From NCBI GenBank assembly GCA_947044405.1, contig CAMRHE010000133.1:2480001-2544000 (forward strand): DNA of 64,000 nucleotides. Direction: 5' to 3'. The DNA comes from Leptodactylus fallax (taxonomy: Eukaryota > Chordata > Amphibia > Anura > Leptodactylidae). Both the position numbers and the translations under genes were made by a program. The notes under the pieces are model-generated. The model did not search any database. It was not told the origin of the DNA and saw only the letters and a program-made list of their open reading frames with translations. Positions 1 to 12,970 of this stretch are shown here, piece after piece (the first letter of the stretch is position 1; each line of letters starts with the position of its first letter).

Positions 1-2380
1 CAGGTTCAGGCAGAGCCGACAGCGCATGCTCAGCTGGCCATCCTGAGACACTTACAGCTGGGGAGAAGCGCTTTATCAGCGAATCTCCGGATCATAAAGT
101 AGTGTTTAGCACTGCAATAAAATTTTAGTTCATACACAGTTGTACTTACAAATCTGCATCTTACATGAGGAGGAGACCTAGGCTCGCGCTGCTGCTGGGC
201 ATGTATGAAAAATTTTTAATAAATTTACCTTTTTGTTTATAGGGAGTCTATCATTAGAAAAACACATTTTTAACTAACGGCTCATTGGAATGGCCTGTTC
301 CGTCGTCTTACACGTTCTCTGTGTGCAGTCTGACATACAGCATAAACCTTCTCTGTCTTCCAAATACTGTTATTTCTGTAGTCTAACAATTTATTGGTCA
401 ACAGGTTGTAAATATGGTAATGTGATGATGATAATGATGTGGTGATATTGATATTGATTTTGTTGATTTTGGTAAAACTATAAATACAAAAAGTACAGGT
501 ATAAGTATTGAGCATGAATCACACGGCCATGACACTTAAATCAACAGTGAAAGCACATGGTAAGATGGCAGCCTATACATATACACACATAACTAATAGT
601 AATAACATCCTGATTAAGCTATACATGGCTCACTAACAGTCCTGAACAATACATGGGAATAAGAGAATTCCTACCAGATATGCTTGCACAAAGATAATGG
701 AGCTTAAGTGTGGAGTAGAGCAAGAGATGGCATCCCAATGTCTTGTGGGCAGGTCTCTTACTCCCAGAATACCTTGCTTTACCCAGAGTGCATTGTAGCT
801 CCCATAATGCAATAGCTCTTCATAAGGGGAATTCAACAGGTAATGTAACTGAAAGACCACTACATGGTGCTATAACCTAATTAGAATATACATTAACAAA
901 GTATGTAAAATGAGATGACAACACTTTTAATATCAGATCCTGATCCATTGGGCAGAACATGGCCTTTATTATTCTACTCCTACCTTCCATTCTTTTCTTC
1001 TCCCAACCGTTTCTGATATAATTAGTTTTTTTCTGTTATGCTGATTACCATCAAGAAGTACCTGGGACGTTCCTCCTGTGCTGCGAGCGCTCTCCGCGTC
1101 ATAACTTTCCACCGCCCCTTAGTCCGTTGTGTTCACTCCTCTCTTCCCCTTCTCTGTATCTTTTGTCTTTCGCAGGCATCGGACGCAGCGCTGTACGGCT
1201 ATGAAATCTCGCGCATGCGCAATCGGCTTTTCCACTTTGGGTTCGGACAGAGCCAACTGCACATGATGGTTTGCCGTTTTCCGGTGGTCTGCGCAGTATG
1301 CTCGTGTAGTTCTCAGAAGAACGGAGCATGCTCAGTACCGCCCTACAACCTGAAGTGAAGCCATCCTGGCTTCACTGGGAGTAGTTAGGCGGCCAAATAA
1401 AGGTAAGGTACAGCATGCTTCATCAGCTGCAAAATGCTGATTTATTTTTTTGGAAAAAAAAATTATGAAGAGCATAATATGAATGATTCAAGTTGCACAA
1501 CACTTTTTTGGGTGTGGGGGTAATTTTTTTAGGAACAAACTTTTTAATTTTGGTATATGTGAAATTTGTTAATTTAAAAGTTATTTAAATTAAAAAAAAT
1601 AAAAAAATTGAAGGACAGCATCACTTCCCGGTAATACTTAATCTGTTACCTACAATAATGATTTGGTAGTCACAAATGACCATGTAACGTCACATTGGGT
1701 GTCGGCCACCTCTCATGTCATTTTTTTTGGGCCCCCCAGTGTCAGTACCCTTACTTACCATTAGACTATAGAATAACTAGAACACATTACTTTCCCTTAC
1801 CATTAGACTATAGCATACTAGAATACTGTAACTCCACGTGTGAAAGAATGGTGTCCATTCTTCAACATAACAAAAGGATCATTTAAAAAGCACGGAGGAA
1901 TCCTCTGTGCTAGACAGAAGCAAAGAGTTTTTTTTGAGATAAAAAAAAATATAAGACGCTGTCTTTTATTTTCGAGAGAAACACGGTAAGTAGAGGCCCA
2001 GGAGAAGTGATTAAAATAACAAACACTTATACTCACCTTACCTCACCTCTCCGGGGCATCCTCGCTCCATCCTGTGGTCTGCAGCATCCTCTTATGTCTT
2101 CCGACTGAGGTCTTGCGCTCCAGCGGTCACATGGGGTGCGATGACCTCATTGTGCCAGCGTGCCCCATGTGACTGCTTGTGTGACCTCAGTTACCGGCAG
2201 GAAGAGCCCCATACCAGATGCTCAGCTCAGGACAGGTAAGTATGGCATTTAATGGAAAGGGGCCAACAATATGTATAGCAGTCAGGGATCAAGGCTTTCC
2301 CTGACCACTATCATGGTGGTTCGGGGCCCCGACCATTTACAGCTGGCCGCGTTCCCCGTACCCCTCCGGGCACGGTCGCA
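1..2380. other. Intergenic DNA, no recognised gene
   Basis: No open frame here resembles a known protein. The stretch is AT-rich except for a GC-rich patch at about 1060-1420 and a second one at about 2040-2240. The second patch holds a hairpin (about 2124-2139 pairing with 2160-2175) around a GTCACATGGGG stem. Such GC-rich cores are typical of frog hAT-like MITEs, so decayed transposon DNA is likely, but I cannot place its ends. Confidence 0.4.
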
Positions 2381-2404
2381 CCCCCTGCCCCCCACACACT
2401 GTAA

Positions 2405-2750
2405 TGTTCCTTATACATGCCGCCACATAGTAGCACACCACTTTAGGCTTCGCCCAACTTTAAGTTCCTTTTTATGTGCCTGCCCCCCTCATGATATAAA
2501 GTTGATGATACATGCCGCCACATGGTAGGAGTTGGACTATGCCTAATGTGTTATGCTATTAGGTTCCTTCTTGTATGCGCCCACATGCTATAAAGTTGAT
2601 GATACATGCCGCCACATAGTGTCATAACACACTAGGCGTGGCCCAACTACTGTTATGTTCCTTGTTGTATTCCCCCACAAGCTATTCTGTATTTTATAGA
2701 TACTAGATGCTATAAAGTTGTTGATAGATGCTGACTCATGGTAGCACAAA
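2405..2750. repeat. Degenerate tandem repeat, units of roughly 80-120 bp
   Basis: A motif beginning GCTATAAAGTTGATGATA and continuing through ATGCCGCCACAT recurs near 2492, 2588 and 2709, with a partial copy near 2410. Spacing is irregular and the copies differ by several bases. This looks like an old tandem array or nested copies of one element. Confidence 0.55.
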
Positions 2751-3781
2751 ATATTATGCATGGTTTAATTGATATTAGGTAACTTTTTAATAACTTGTTT
2801 TCAGTGTTAATCTAAAAATTTAAAGGTTAAATTTAGAATTTTGTTTTTTAAACATTATCTTACTATGTAATCAACTTTAAATTATACTGAATTATTATAA
2901 CTTTGTTATAAATAGTTATATTTTCTAATAAAGAATATCAATAAGTAATACATTATCCTGCGAATGTAATCAAATTGAATTTTTTTTTAGATTGCTATTC
3001 CTTATATACCTGAAACTATTGTTTTTAGATACAATTATTATATCAGGTAAGAAAACAACAAATGTAAACCATTTTTTTATATTTCACTAAATCCAAAAGG
3101 TTTTATTTTATTGTATTGATATATGTAATTTAGTAAACTAATTATTTTTTCTTAGTTAAAAATTATGGAGCAAATTACTTTACTAAATATTTCACATTTT
3201 TTAAAATGTGTTACCTTCTGTTTATTGTGGATTGCTACTACTGTATTCCATCTTAGAGAGAGAATTTCAGGTAAGAAAAAATAATCACGTCTAATTCAAA
3301 TATATTTATGTAGAGCTATTTTGATTATAACTATGACCAAACAAAAAAATTGGAGTTCAACTGCAATGTATGTGTTATTAATAACATATACAACACATTT
3401 GGTTTTACTATTTACTGCAGAAATACACAATTTTTATTCTAAATGGTAAGATTATTCGAACATATACATTACATTATATATTCATAATATAAAATACCTT
3501 TTAATCAATTTTTTTTTCAATTAAATTTTTTTTTTCCCTTATTTAGATTGCTATTTGGACATTCATTGGACCTTTTACAGCATTATTCATATGTTGTAAA
3601 AAAGGAAAGCTATCGTTTGAAATTCTGAATTTATATTTTTTTCATATTAAAACATTGAAAAAACATTTTGTTTTTTGAATTATGCAAAAATTTTAAAAAA
3701 TTTAATAGTTTAAAAATATAAACTGTTACATCATTTTTAATTTTATTTACATTTTTTTCCTCCTCTTTAGCTTCTATTAAA
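2751..3781. other. AT-rich DNA upstream of the THAP transposase remnant
   Basis: This stretch is very AT-rich and no long frame is open. Splice-like strings recur: TTTAGATTGCTATT near 2988 and 3545, and TCAGGTAAGAAA near 3045 and 3270. They could be decayed exon borders of the transposon lying downstream, but nothing could be translated convincingly. Confidence 0.3.
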
Positions 3782-5904
3782 ATGCCATCCTGCTTGGTCA
3801 ACAACTGCCTCAGCAAATCTGGCAAAAAGGGACAAAAAGCCCTGCAACAATCTTGCACAGGTTCCCTAATGTTGTTACACGTATCAAATCTTGGTTACAG
3901 CAAACTGGCCAATCGTTTGAAGACATTGATGCTTTGGCATCCAACGTTTTTGAGGGGCAAAAAAAAAAAATATTGGTTGTGTTCTTCTCACTTCACAATT
4001 GACTGTTATCTCAACAATCCAAGTGGATGAGTTCTGAGACCAGATGCCCTTCCCTCCATTTTTCCAACTCTGCACAAAGGGGAGAGTATTATTCAGGAGA
4101 ACTTAAAGGAAAGTAAAAGTGGTAAAAACGCTATTTGGAGAGTTCTTCAGCAAGTGTGATTGGACCACAATGTTACAGAGCATCGTCAGATTTTGTCTGT
4201 GCTGAAGATACAGTGGAAGAAATTGTGGAGGCATGCAAGCCTGGATACAGTGCAATTGGGACACCGAATTTACCATGTCTGACTCTGTGTTATTTTTTCT
4301 GGTCAATGTGATCTTCGTGAAGATGAGCCACATCACAGTCAGGCTCTGTTTCCATTGCAGAGCATACCAGTGGCATCTACACCACTAGACCCACTAAAAA
4401 AAAACTTACTATTATGCTAGAGGATGTGTCCTCTCCCCTAAGAAAGCGACAAGCTGTCTGTACTTTGTTGTTCAGATATCAGGAAACTGAAATTATACAT
4501 CTCATTGGCTCTTTATCACCAATACAATTAGAATCACAGTGTGACGTTGCTGATCCAAATACATCTCTGGGTGAAGAAGGGTTTGAGTCCAAATCAGATA
4601 AAGATCATAGTTATCGGCCTTTAGATTCAAGTCTGGATGCTTATGACATGTCGGATAGTTTGCAACAGATCAATATAGAAGAGCCAGAATCTACTCCATC
4701 CCATCTTGAAATTGTTCCAGATAAAAAAAAAAAAAAATAAAAAAAAATACAAATTTTTGAAAGCGGTTTGAATTCCCTTGTTTTTAAAGGTGAAATGTCA
4801 ACATGATGTTCATTGTCCTTCAACAGTCAAGTAATTCTGCAAGACTTTTGATGGTTCTTCATGTAAAATCACGGCTACATGTTGACATGGACACAATTTT
4901 TGGCTGAGTTTTGATGACCGGAAATTTAACTACTACTATGCTGGAAATCTCCTAATAGCAACTTCAATTTTGTTTAGTGAATTAAATTTCCAAAAAATCA
5001 ACAAATTTTGTAATATTCTCGGGCTGGTAAGCATATCTCCGGCCACTTATTACCGATACCAGTCGCAGTTTCTGTTTTAAGCAGTTGATCTGGCTTGGTT
5101 TCGGGGAAAAAGACAGTTAAGTCTCAATTAATACACACAGCATTGTGTGTTGCCGGAGATGGACAGTGTGATAGTCCATGGCATAGTGCCAAATATTGTG
5201 TGTATACAGTGATGGACACAGTTACTGACAAAATTATTGAAAATTATTACAGACATGGAGAAATATGGTTTTGACCTCTTTAGAGCAAAGTGGCTATCCC
5301 TATTAGAGCACATTGCTGATATCCATGCATGGGAAGGCGATTTAAATAAAAATTGTTCACACAGACTTTCTGATCCAGAAAGGGACATTTTTTGGCTGAA
5401 GAAGGAAACTCCACCATACGAAAACATTAAGAAAATTGTTAGCAGCAAGCGGTTGCAAACAGAAATCCCGCACCTAGTTCACAACTGCCATACTGGACAA
5501 CTAGAAAACTTCCACAGTTTGGCTTTGAAATATCGTACTAAACGCATCCATTTCGGAATCGATGGTATGGAAGCACGTACCAAACTAGCAGTACTGACAC
5601 ATAATGGGAATGTTGGACGAGATCAGGCTGTTGTCACAGTCGAAAGGATTAATACAAAACCAAAAGGCACAAAACGAACAAGTCTAGTAATACCAAAAGC
5701 CAAATCTCGTGGATTGTTTGTAATGTGTACGAGAAAACCAGTGTCAACTACCTTGAGGGCATTTGTGTGAATGTTCTTAAAATAGTTAAAGGTGACAGAG
5801 AACATAACTGGTCATCAAGGGCGCCAAGCCTTCTCCCAAATATTAACAAAGAGATTAAAAACAAAAGACTTCGTCGATTCTGTAACTGCCTAATTTTGAC
5901 TTTT
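3782..5904 (+). pseudogene. THAP-domain Kolobok-type transposase, broken remnant
   Basis: This is the remnant of a DNA-transposon transposase. At 3782-4010, across two frames, there is a THAP zinc finger: the start MPSCLVNNC gives the C-x4-C pair, then HRFP, a Trp, and finally C-x2-H in CSSHF. A weakly conserved linker with in-frame stops follows. The region 4860-5904, in several frames, holds blocks that I recall from vertebrate THAP transposases of the Kolobok group, such as AGDGQCDS, HADIHAW-like sequence, CHTGQLENFHSLALKY and NVGRDQA. At least three frameshifts and several stops show it is dead. Kolobok elements target TTAA, like the many MITEs in this window. The assignment to Kolobok rather than another THAP transposon rests on memory of the family and needs a profile search. 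Confidence 0.65.
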
Positions 5905-6010
5905 TTTTTTTTTTTTATTCTTTCACTATTTATTCTTTAATAAATTTAGTTTGACAATATCAACTGAATGGTGTGGTGATATGTATCTTGCTATATCGCC
6001 GCGAATCCTA

Positions 6011-6331
6011 CTGAAAATCTCAGGAAACTGTATAGGGACTGGATAGCGAAAGGTTAGCAACGTATTGCTTAAAAATCCATTCATTTGAATGGGTTTTTAA
6101 AGCAATGCGCGGGTGTGTGCGCTTACACCCTCTGCGCTGTGAATCCAGTTTTTTTTCACTGGAAGCAAAGTCGGACATGCAGGACTTTGTTTCCAGCAAA
6201 AAAAAACTGGATTCACGGCGCAGAGGGTGTAAGCGCACACCCACGCATTGCTTTGAAAACCCATTCAAATGAATGGGTTTTTAAGCAATTCGTCGCTATC
6301 CAGTCCCTATACAGTTTCTCGAGATTTTCAG
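6011..6331. mobile_element. Foldback element, near-perfect 320-bp inverted repeat
   Basis: The two halves pair over almost their whole length. The left arm starts CTGAAAATCTC and runs through ACTGTATAGGGACTGGATAG; the right arm is its reverse complement and ends GAGATTTTCAG. Only a few bases separate the arms, near the paired AACTGGATTCAC strings at about 6140-6215. The only open frames are shadows of the palindrome. It is most likely a MITE. Confidence 0.8.
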
Positions 6332-6719
6332 TCGTGCCGGAGTCCGTCCGCCGCGAATCCAAGTGTGAACCCCCCCCTTAGGTGACTAAGAAGAAATGTA
6401 GATATATGTTCAATATAAAAAAAAAAAAAAAAAAAAGCAAAGTTTTAATACATTTTCATGATCTATGAAGTTTGGGTTGATCACATTTCATCCTAAAGCT
6501 ATAAGTAAACAATAAATCAAAACAAGATGCCCAAGAAAGTTCAAAACAAATTAAACTTTTATCGTAGAAAGTGCAGAAGTTTTTAATTCAACAATTAAAT
6601 AAATTAATAAAATATATGAAAAACCTTTAACTTACAGTATGTAACTTTTTTTTTTTTATTACTCGAGCAATAAATTCTGCTGGGTATTCCCTGTATTGTT
6701 TAAATCCCATATATTGCAT
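6332..6719. other. AT-rich spacer
   Basis: Contains a poly(A) run at about 6418-6436 and AT-rich sequence. No gene or clear repeat was seen. Confidence 0.4.
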
Positions 6720-7010
6720 TAGAGTAACCACACAAGATGGAATTGACCTCCTGTTCCCAACTCAACTTGGCATCAAGAGAATGCCAAGAGTGTGCAAAGC
6801 AGTAATCAAAGCAAAAGGTGGCTACTTTGAAGAACCTAGAATATAAGACATATTTTCAGTTGTTTCACACTTTTTTGTTAAGTATATAATTCCACATGTG
6901 TTAATTCATAGTTTTGATGCCTTCAGTGTGAATCTACAATTTTTATAGTCATGAAAATACAGAAAACTCTTGGAATGAGAAGGTGTGTCCAAACTTTTGG
7001 TCTGTACTGT
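6720..7010 (+). mobile_element. 3' end of a Tc1/mariner-type DNA transposon
   Basis: The stretch reads as the end of a transposase (RVCKAVIKAKGGYFEEPRI followed by a stop near 6844). An untranslated tail then ends GTGTCCAAACTTTTGGTCTG. I recall this combination from common fish and frog DNA transposons whose terminal repeat contains CCAAAAGTTTGGACAC. The 5' part of the element is not present. The superfamily assignment is from memory. Confidence 0.45.
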
Positions 7011-7274
7011 TTATGGCTCTGCATTGGTCAATTCCCTACAGCACGCAGATTCTATATTGGTTGGCATTGCAATGCAATTGGAACATTGACACCAATTGTT
7101 TTGGCCAATTCGATTTTCCTCCTCTACAGGAAATACAACATATTGTGAATAATGACTGCAGAGGGTTTTCTGGGAAACACTGAAGAGGTTTATTTTCCGT
7201 AGTGTACTTTTTGTTTATTTTAAATGAGAAATCTTCAAACTGAGTTAAAGGATTTAAGAAAATAATAAATTCTA

Positions 7275-7280
<6 letters not shown>

Positions 7281-7326
<46 letters not shown>
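7281..7326. repeat. (TA)n microsatellite
   Basis: About 23 uninterrupted TA dinucleotides flanked by AT-rich sequence. Confidence 0.95.
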
Positions 7327-7333
<7 letters not shown>

Positions 7334-8640
7334 TAGATCATAGAATTTAGGTTAAATTAATTCCAGATCTTCGTTATTTGTGTAATTATTCTCAATATTT
7401 CTATTTTCTGTGTCACTAAGACTTGGGCCAGCCACTACATCAATATTTGAATCTGGTTCTGAAAATGCCTATTTCAAAAATGTGAAGTGTAGAATTTTTT
7501 TTTTTTACATTTAAATTTTTAAAAATATATGCAGAAATTTATTTTGGGTAAAATTTATTTCTGTAATCAGTTGACATTGGAATGTTTAATATTTTTAAAA
7601 AATTACCTCTAAATTTTCACTCTCCTCAACATAACATTCTACTATATTGTAGTTGGAAGTCACAAAAATATTTTAATTGTCATCAGATGAAATGGAAATA
7701 ATCATGTTATCCTCGTCTTAGGAATCCTAACTTACATTCACAATTGATGGTGAAGGGTCAGCTGGCTCTCTCTATACACTGTGTGGCAGTGGTCCCGTGT
7801 CCCCTCTATCTCTTCTCCTTTAGGGTAGCAGCACATGACCATGCTTCACCCATGAAACACGGTCTGTGGGTTAGTCAGATTTACTTGAACTTTGTGCTGG
7901 GAGCGGGATTACTAACAGTATAGTTATCTATGATGCTAGGCTAGGAGTCCCTGCCTCCCAGCGACACTGTCCCATGCTGTAATTGCTACCCTTACACTAA
8001 GGGGGAGATGCTGTAGCGGAGTGGCTGCATCTGTGGGAGCAAGCATGGGTGGCACCTGATGTCTGGCCACATAGGTAGCCAAGCCCACAGCATAGCAGCG
8101 GCCAGGAAGCACACTTGGGTGGCACGACTCGGGATCTAGTGTGTGGTTTTTACTCTGCCGTGGTAGGAGGTAGTGGAGCACTTGTCTAGGACGGTTGGGA
8201 GCTACGGTATACCCATTCTCTGTTTTTGTGACATCACATGAGATAACCTAGCGCTGGAGGCGCAGACTAACTAGGGTTTATTTATGGAGAAACGTAATAA
8301 CTGGCTTTCAGACAAAGTTAAATGCCTCGATAACTTAACCACAAGCTCACACTTAAAGGTGTGGCTTATGCGATCAACACCCCATCCTCTATTATCAGAG
8401 AATAATAGTATCCTATCTCTAAACTGACTTCCCCAAATACCTATTGCTACTAAAACCGGAAATAATTCTAATAAAACTGTGCTATTAGTCACACAGCTAG
8501 CTATTAGGCCACGTTCATATGACCATTGGTCGTCAATATAACAACCATATCCAATGTTGCCTGCAGCATCCGTAAATAATTTCAGATGTTCCTAACCACA
8601 GACTCAAATCTTGTTTTAAGGGCCTAGTGACTAAGGTGAC
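7327..8640. other. Intergenic DNA with a fragment of a foldback MITE family
   Basis: No gene was recognised. The part at about 7800-7975 shares strings such as TAGGAGTCCCTGCCTCCCAG with the foldback element at 39806-40104, so it is a fragment of the same MITE family. The remainder is AT-rich and unplaced. Confidence 0.4.
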
Positions 8641-9141
8641 TTAAAGGGGTATTCCCATGAACATAATCATATTTATATTTGTAGATAATTAAATGTTAAA
8701 CATTTTTGCAAATATAAGTAGTTAAAAATTCTGCAGAGTTTTAAAGATTTTATCTAACTATCTTAGTGGTGACATCTGTTGTCTGGATCGGTTGCCAATG
8801 GATACGACCACTAATGCAGAAACTTTCTATGGTCTGGGATTTGTCAAAAACCCAACCATGATTTTCTTATTGTGGGCAGGTTATCAGGCAGGGACACGAC
8901 CTGTATGAGGAGATAACCCGGTCACAGGATGGACATCATTGCTGATTTTCTGACCTTAGAAAAGTCCTGCATTTGTGGTCGTATCCATTGGCAACCGAAC
9001 ATGACAACAAGACTGTGATCACAAGATATTAGAGAAAATCTTTAAAACTCTGCTAAATATTTATTTATATTTGCAAAAATGTTAAGCTTTTTATTATCTA
9101 CTAATTTTAAAAAGGTTATGTTCATGGGAATATCCCTTTAA
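8641..9141. mobile_element. TTAA-flanked MITE (T2/Kolobok-like), single-copy core
   Basis: Starts TTAAAGGGGTATTCCCATGA and ends with the complementary ATGGGAATATCCCTTTAA, so the terminal inverted repeats and TTAA target sites are intact. The core near 8865-8935 (GTGGGCAGGTTATCAGGCAG onward) is present once. The same core is amplified in the related element at 18195-18925. There is no coding capacity. Confidence 0.8.
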
Positions 9142-9559
9142 GGACCCTGGTAGAGAAATATCTTTATGAAAAAAAAATAAAACCCTACCCATTGGAATAA
9201 TTCTTGAGGCAAAATTCAACGTACCAAGTAGCGATTGCATTTCCTATAACGAACACTTATTTTTTTGCTAACATTACTATTAATTGATGTTTTAACTTTT
9301 CATCTGGCAAACTGATACAGAAGTTATGGAGTTTAGTTTTAATTCCTAAACACACTAATAAAGAACAAGGGAAAACAGTCTGCAGGTGCAAGGAGAACAC
9401 CAAAAAACTCCCATCAACTCAATCTTATTTAATAATTTATGACAAACATCCGATTCAGCATAGCCAATAAACAAAAAATCAAGATAATGAATAGCACCCC
9501 CTCCGGAACCCGGCTCTGAACTACCCAACGTAAAAACGCCCATTGGTAAACACTTGTCA
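9142..9559. other. Intergenic spacer, nothing recognised
   Basis: AT-rich, with no open frame or repeat that I can name. Confidence 0.4.
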
Positions 9560-10283
9560 AAGAATCAAAAACACAAAAAAGGAAAGGGAGCGGCACTCAC
9601 AATAAACAACTTTATCAGCTCAATCACATGGTCAGGTGGGTTGGGTCACCACCGATGCGATGCGAGTGGGTGGGGCCATGTGAACATAACCAAAGCCGCT
9701 GGGATAGACATGCACACCCCAGGTAAGGCTTCTTAAGGAATAATAAAGGGACGGCAGTTTGCAATAGTCACAATTGAATGTGTGACGTAAACAATATGGG
9801 GTATACTATAAAAGACAATAGAGGTATAATGCTCCTCCTAAATATATGAAATTTAGAATTTAAGTGACAAACCACAGAATACAATTGTGATAATGTGATT
9901 AGTGCATTGGAAATGATAATATAAAATAGGAAAAGATATCAGAGATAAAAATAATAAATAAGAATACTAACGTGATAGTGTATGTAATTCCTAATACATA
10001 AATATATAAGAAAATAAAAAAGTGAATAAATCATTATGTCGCTATTGGAGTCCCTATTATCTCCAGAAGTATCTTGTTCCACTGAATATCCAGGTTCTTA
10101 TGCCAAATATGTAAAAAGATCCAAAGCAAGGCCATCTAGGTACAAACAAATGAATACTGAAAAGGGAAAAAACAATAAATAAAAACAAATACAGATGAAA
10201 TACAATTAATGAATAAAAAGTAATCCTGCCACCACCAATATAGCACCAAACACTAAGGGTTACTAGGTCAGAGCAATCCAGGA
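9560..10283 (-). mobile_element. Probable 3' untranslated part of the Penelope-like element
   Basis: This non-coding stretch lies directly downstream of the endonuclease stop codon on the same strand. It is AT-rich and has no open frame. Its far end contains GAGTGCCGCTCCCTTTCC on the minus strand. I infer that it belongs to the element only from position. Confidence 0.35.
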
Positions 10284-10960
10284 TCACAGAAAAACTCCAA
10301 AGTGTAAAGACTCATTAAATCCAACAGGAGCCAGTGTGCCCAAAGTCCAGATCCATATGGCTTCACATTGTGGTAGACATCTCTTCATATCGCCCCCCAT
10401 ATAGTTGTTGGAATACAATCAACTCCACAAATTTATAGCAGAGAGGGATCACTGGCATGACACTGTAAAAAGTGTCTAGCAACGGGTTTAATTCTGTCCG
10501 AATGCATTTCATTTTTAGCTGCCAAGTTATCTCTCTCATGTTCCCGTACCCGAATTTTAAACTCCTTATATGTCAATCCAACAAATTTGGGGACAGGGAC
10601 AAGTAGCGTAATATATCACAAATCTTGTACCACGTGCAATGTGATGCATAGTTTGAAATTTTTTGTTACCTTCAGCATTAGAAAAATGAGTACCTTTTTG
10701 GATATTAGGGCAAGCTACACATCACCCACAGGGTGGGCATCCCCATTTTGGACCACTAGTGTCAAAAATACCAAGAGTTCTCATCTTATAATGGCTTTTA
10801 ACTAGTAAGTCTCTCAAGTTCTTATCTCTGCGGGCAACAATACTTGGAGAAGATGGACTATATGGCTCTAAAGTCGAATCGCCTTGTACAAAGCCCTTAA
10901 TAAATTTTGGCCTATTTTACATTTCTTGCCACTGTGAATGATATTGCGTAATAAAGAGTA
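10284..10960 (-). pseudogene. Penelope-like retroelement, C-terminal GIY-YIG endonuclease remnant
   Basis: On the minus strand the sequence translates, over three frames, as the end of a Penelope-like polyprotein. In order it has a linker (ARRDKNLRDLLVKSHY), a Cys-rich knuckle (GCPPCG then ACPN), a GIY-YIG core (VIYYATCPC, FVGLTYKEFKIRVREHERD, PVARHF), and the typical end EAIWIWTLGTLAPVGFNESL with a stop at 10284. In the family this domain nicks DNA for target-primed insertion. Two frameshifts (near 10390 and 10590) and internal stops (for example near 10730) show it is inactive. The reverse transcriptase is absent, consistent with 5' truncation. Confidence 0.8.
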
Positions 10961-11098
10961 CCCTATATTTTATGGGTTCCTTAGATGTTGTGGAATGTAT
11001 CAGTTGGGAGAGAGGACCACTGGGATCAATGGCAGGAGGCGGCACCTCCTGGCATAAACTGAGGGGAAGGTTTTTTTTTTTTTTTTTATTTTTTTTTT

Positions 11099-11133
11099 AT
11101 ATATATATATATTTATATATATATATATATATA
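11099..11133. repeat. AT microsatellite next to a poly(T) run
   Basis: TA dinucleotides with one interruption, preceded by two T runs at about 11070-11098. Confidence 0.9.
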
Positions 11134-11159
11134 AGTTGGACACTATCTATTGGGTTATT

Positions 11160-11640
11160 CCTACAGGTAGTGGTCGATATTTTACTCACCGAATGGCACT
11201 CCAGTACAGCCTCCACTTCTACCTCTAGAAGGCGCAGAGGCCACACAGGACAGGAGCGGGGATCGGTGAGTAAAACGGCTGTTGGGATAATCCAAAAGAT
11301 AGCAGCCAAACTTGTTTAGCACTAGGGGAGTTATACTCACCTATCCTGGTCTCCAAGCATTCTCTTCCAATCTCTGGCTGACATCACGTGCTCTGAGGTC
11401 ACGTGGGGAGTATCGACATAACGGTTGGGCCTCAGCGGTGAATCTGGGACGTGTGACATCAGCCAGAGGCCTAAAGAGGATGGCTAGAGACTGACAGACG
11501 CCATGAGGATGGTAAGGTGAGTATAACTGTTATTTTTTTACTCACCTTCCTTGGGCCTCTATCTATTATACTCAAGGTTCTGTGGAGACCCCAGAGTACA
11601 ATAGTGTTTCTTGGGTGTTCAACTAAAAAGTTTGGAGATG
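11160..11640. mobile_element. hAT-like non-autonomous element fragment
   Basis: Contains a GC-rich core around ACATCACGTGCTCTGAGGTC and the string CTATTATACTCAAGGTTCTG followed by CCCCAGAGTACAATAG. The matching stretches in the elements at 15617-16425 and 50885-53050 have TTATACTC, GGTCTGAA and AGTATAAT in the same order. The ends were not found and there is no coding capacity. Confidence 0.5.
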
Positions 11641-11834
11641 GTCTTTTTTTTTATTTCTAATCTCCTGAGACAACACTCTCTTTAACTTTCTTTGAGTGTG
11701 GTACACACGATAATACCAAACAGCACAGATACTACTTTTCACCCTTTAAATAGGCAGACTGACTGATCACAAGTGTGAAGACCCCGGTGCTACTACTTAC
11801 AAGACACACATTAGTTTATCATGTCCCTATGGTC

Positions 11835-11967
11835 AAATTATTTTCAATTTTTTTGAAGAGGTAAAATCATTTTTGTCCAAGCCAGTTCCATTAGTTTGCT
11901 TTTTAAAACTATTCTGTTGAACCATAATTCAGAAGCAATGTCTGATTTTCAGTAAATTTTAATTTAT
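11835..11967. mobile_element. Old Tc1 copy, left portion
   Basis: Aligns by eye with the 3' part of the younger Tc1 at about 12750-12870. Shared strings include TTCTGTTGAA and AGCAATGTCTGA, with many substitutions. It stops at the TTAA that begins the MITE, and its terminus reappears at about 13468-13498. Confidence 0.6.
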
Positions 11968-12040
11968 TTAAGGGCTTATCCAGTTTTTAAAAAATATGGG
12001 CCAAATAACAGGATGCATCAGTACATAACACTTCCTAATA

Positions 12041-12970
<930 letters not shown>

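Noticed and set aside
1038..1358. 106-codon frame in a GC-rich patch
   Set aside because: No similarity to a known protein, no convincing splice sites or poly(A) signal, and the GC-rich patch resembles the cores of local MITEs.
4414..4740. 108-codon open frame as an independent gene
   Set aside because: It lies between the THAP and catalytic parts of the broken transposase, ends in a poly(A) tract and has no recognisable domain. It is the linker of the pseudogene.
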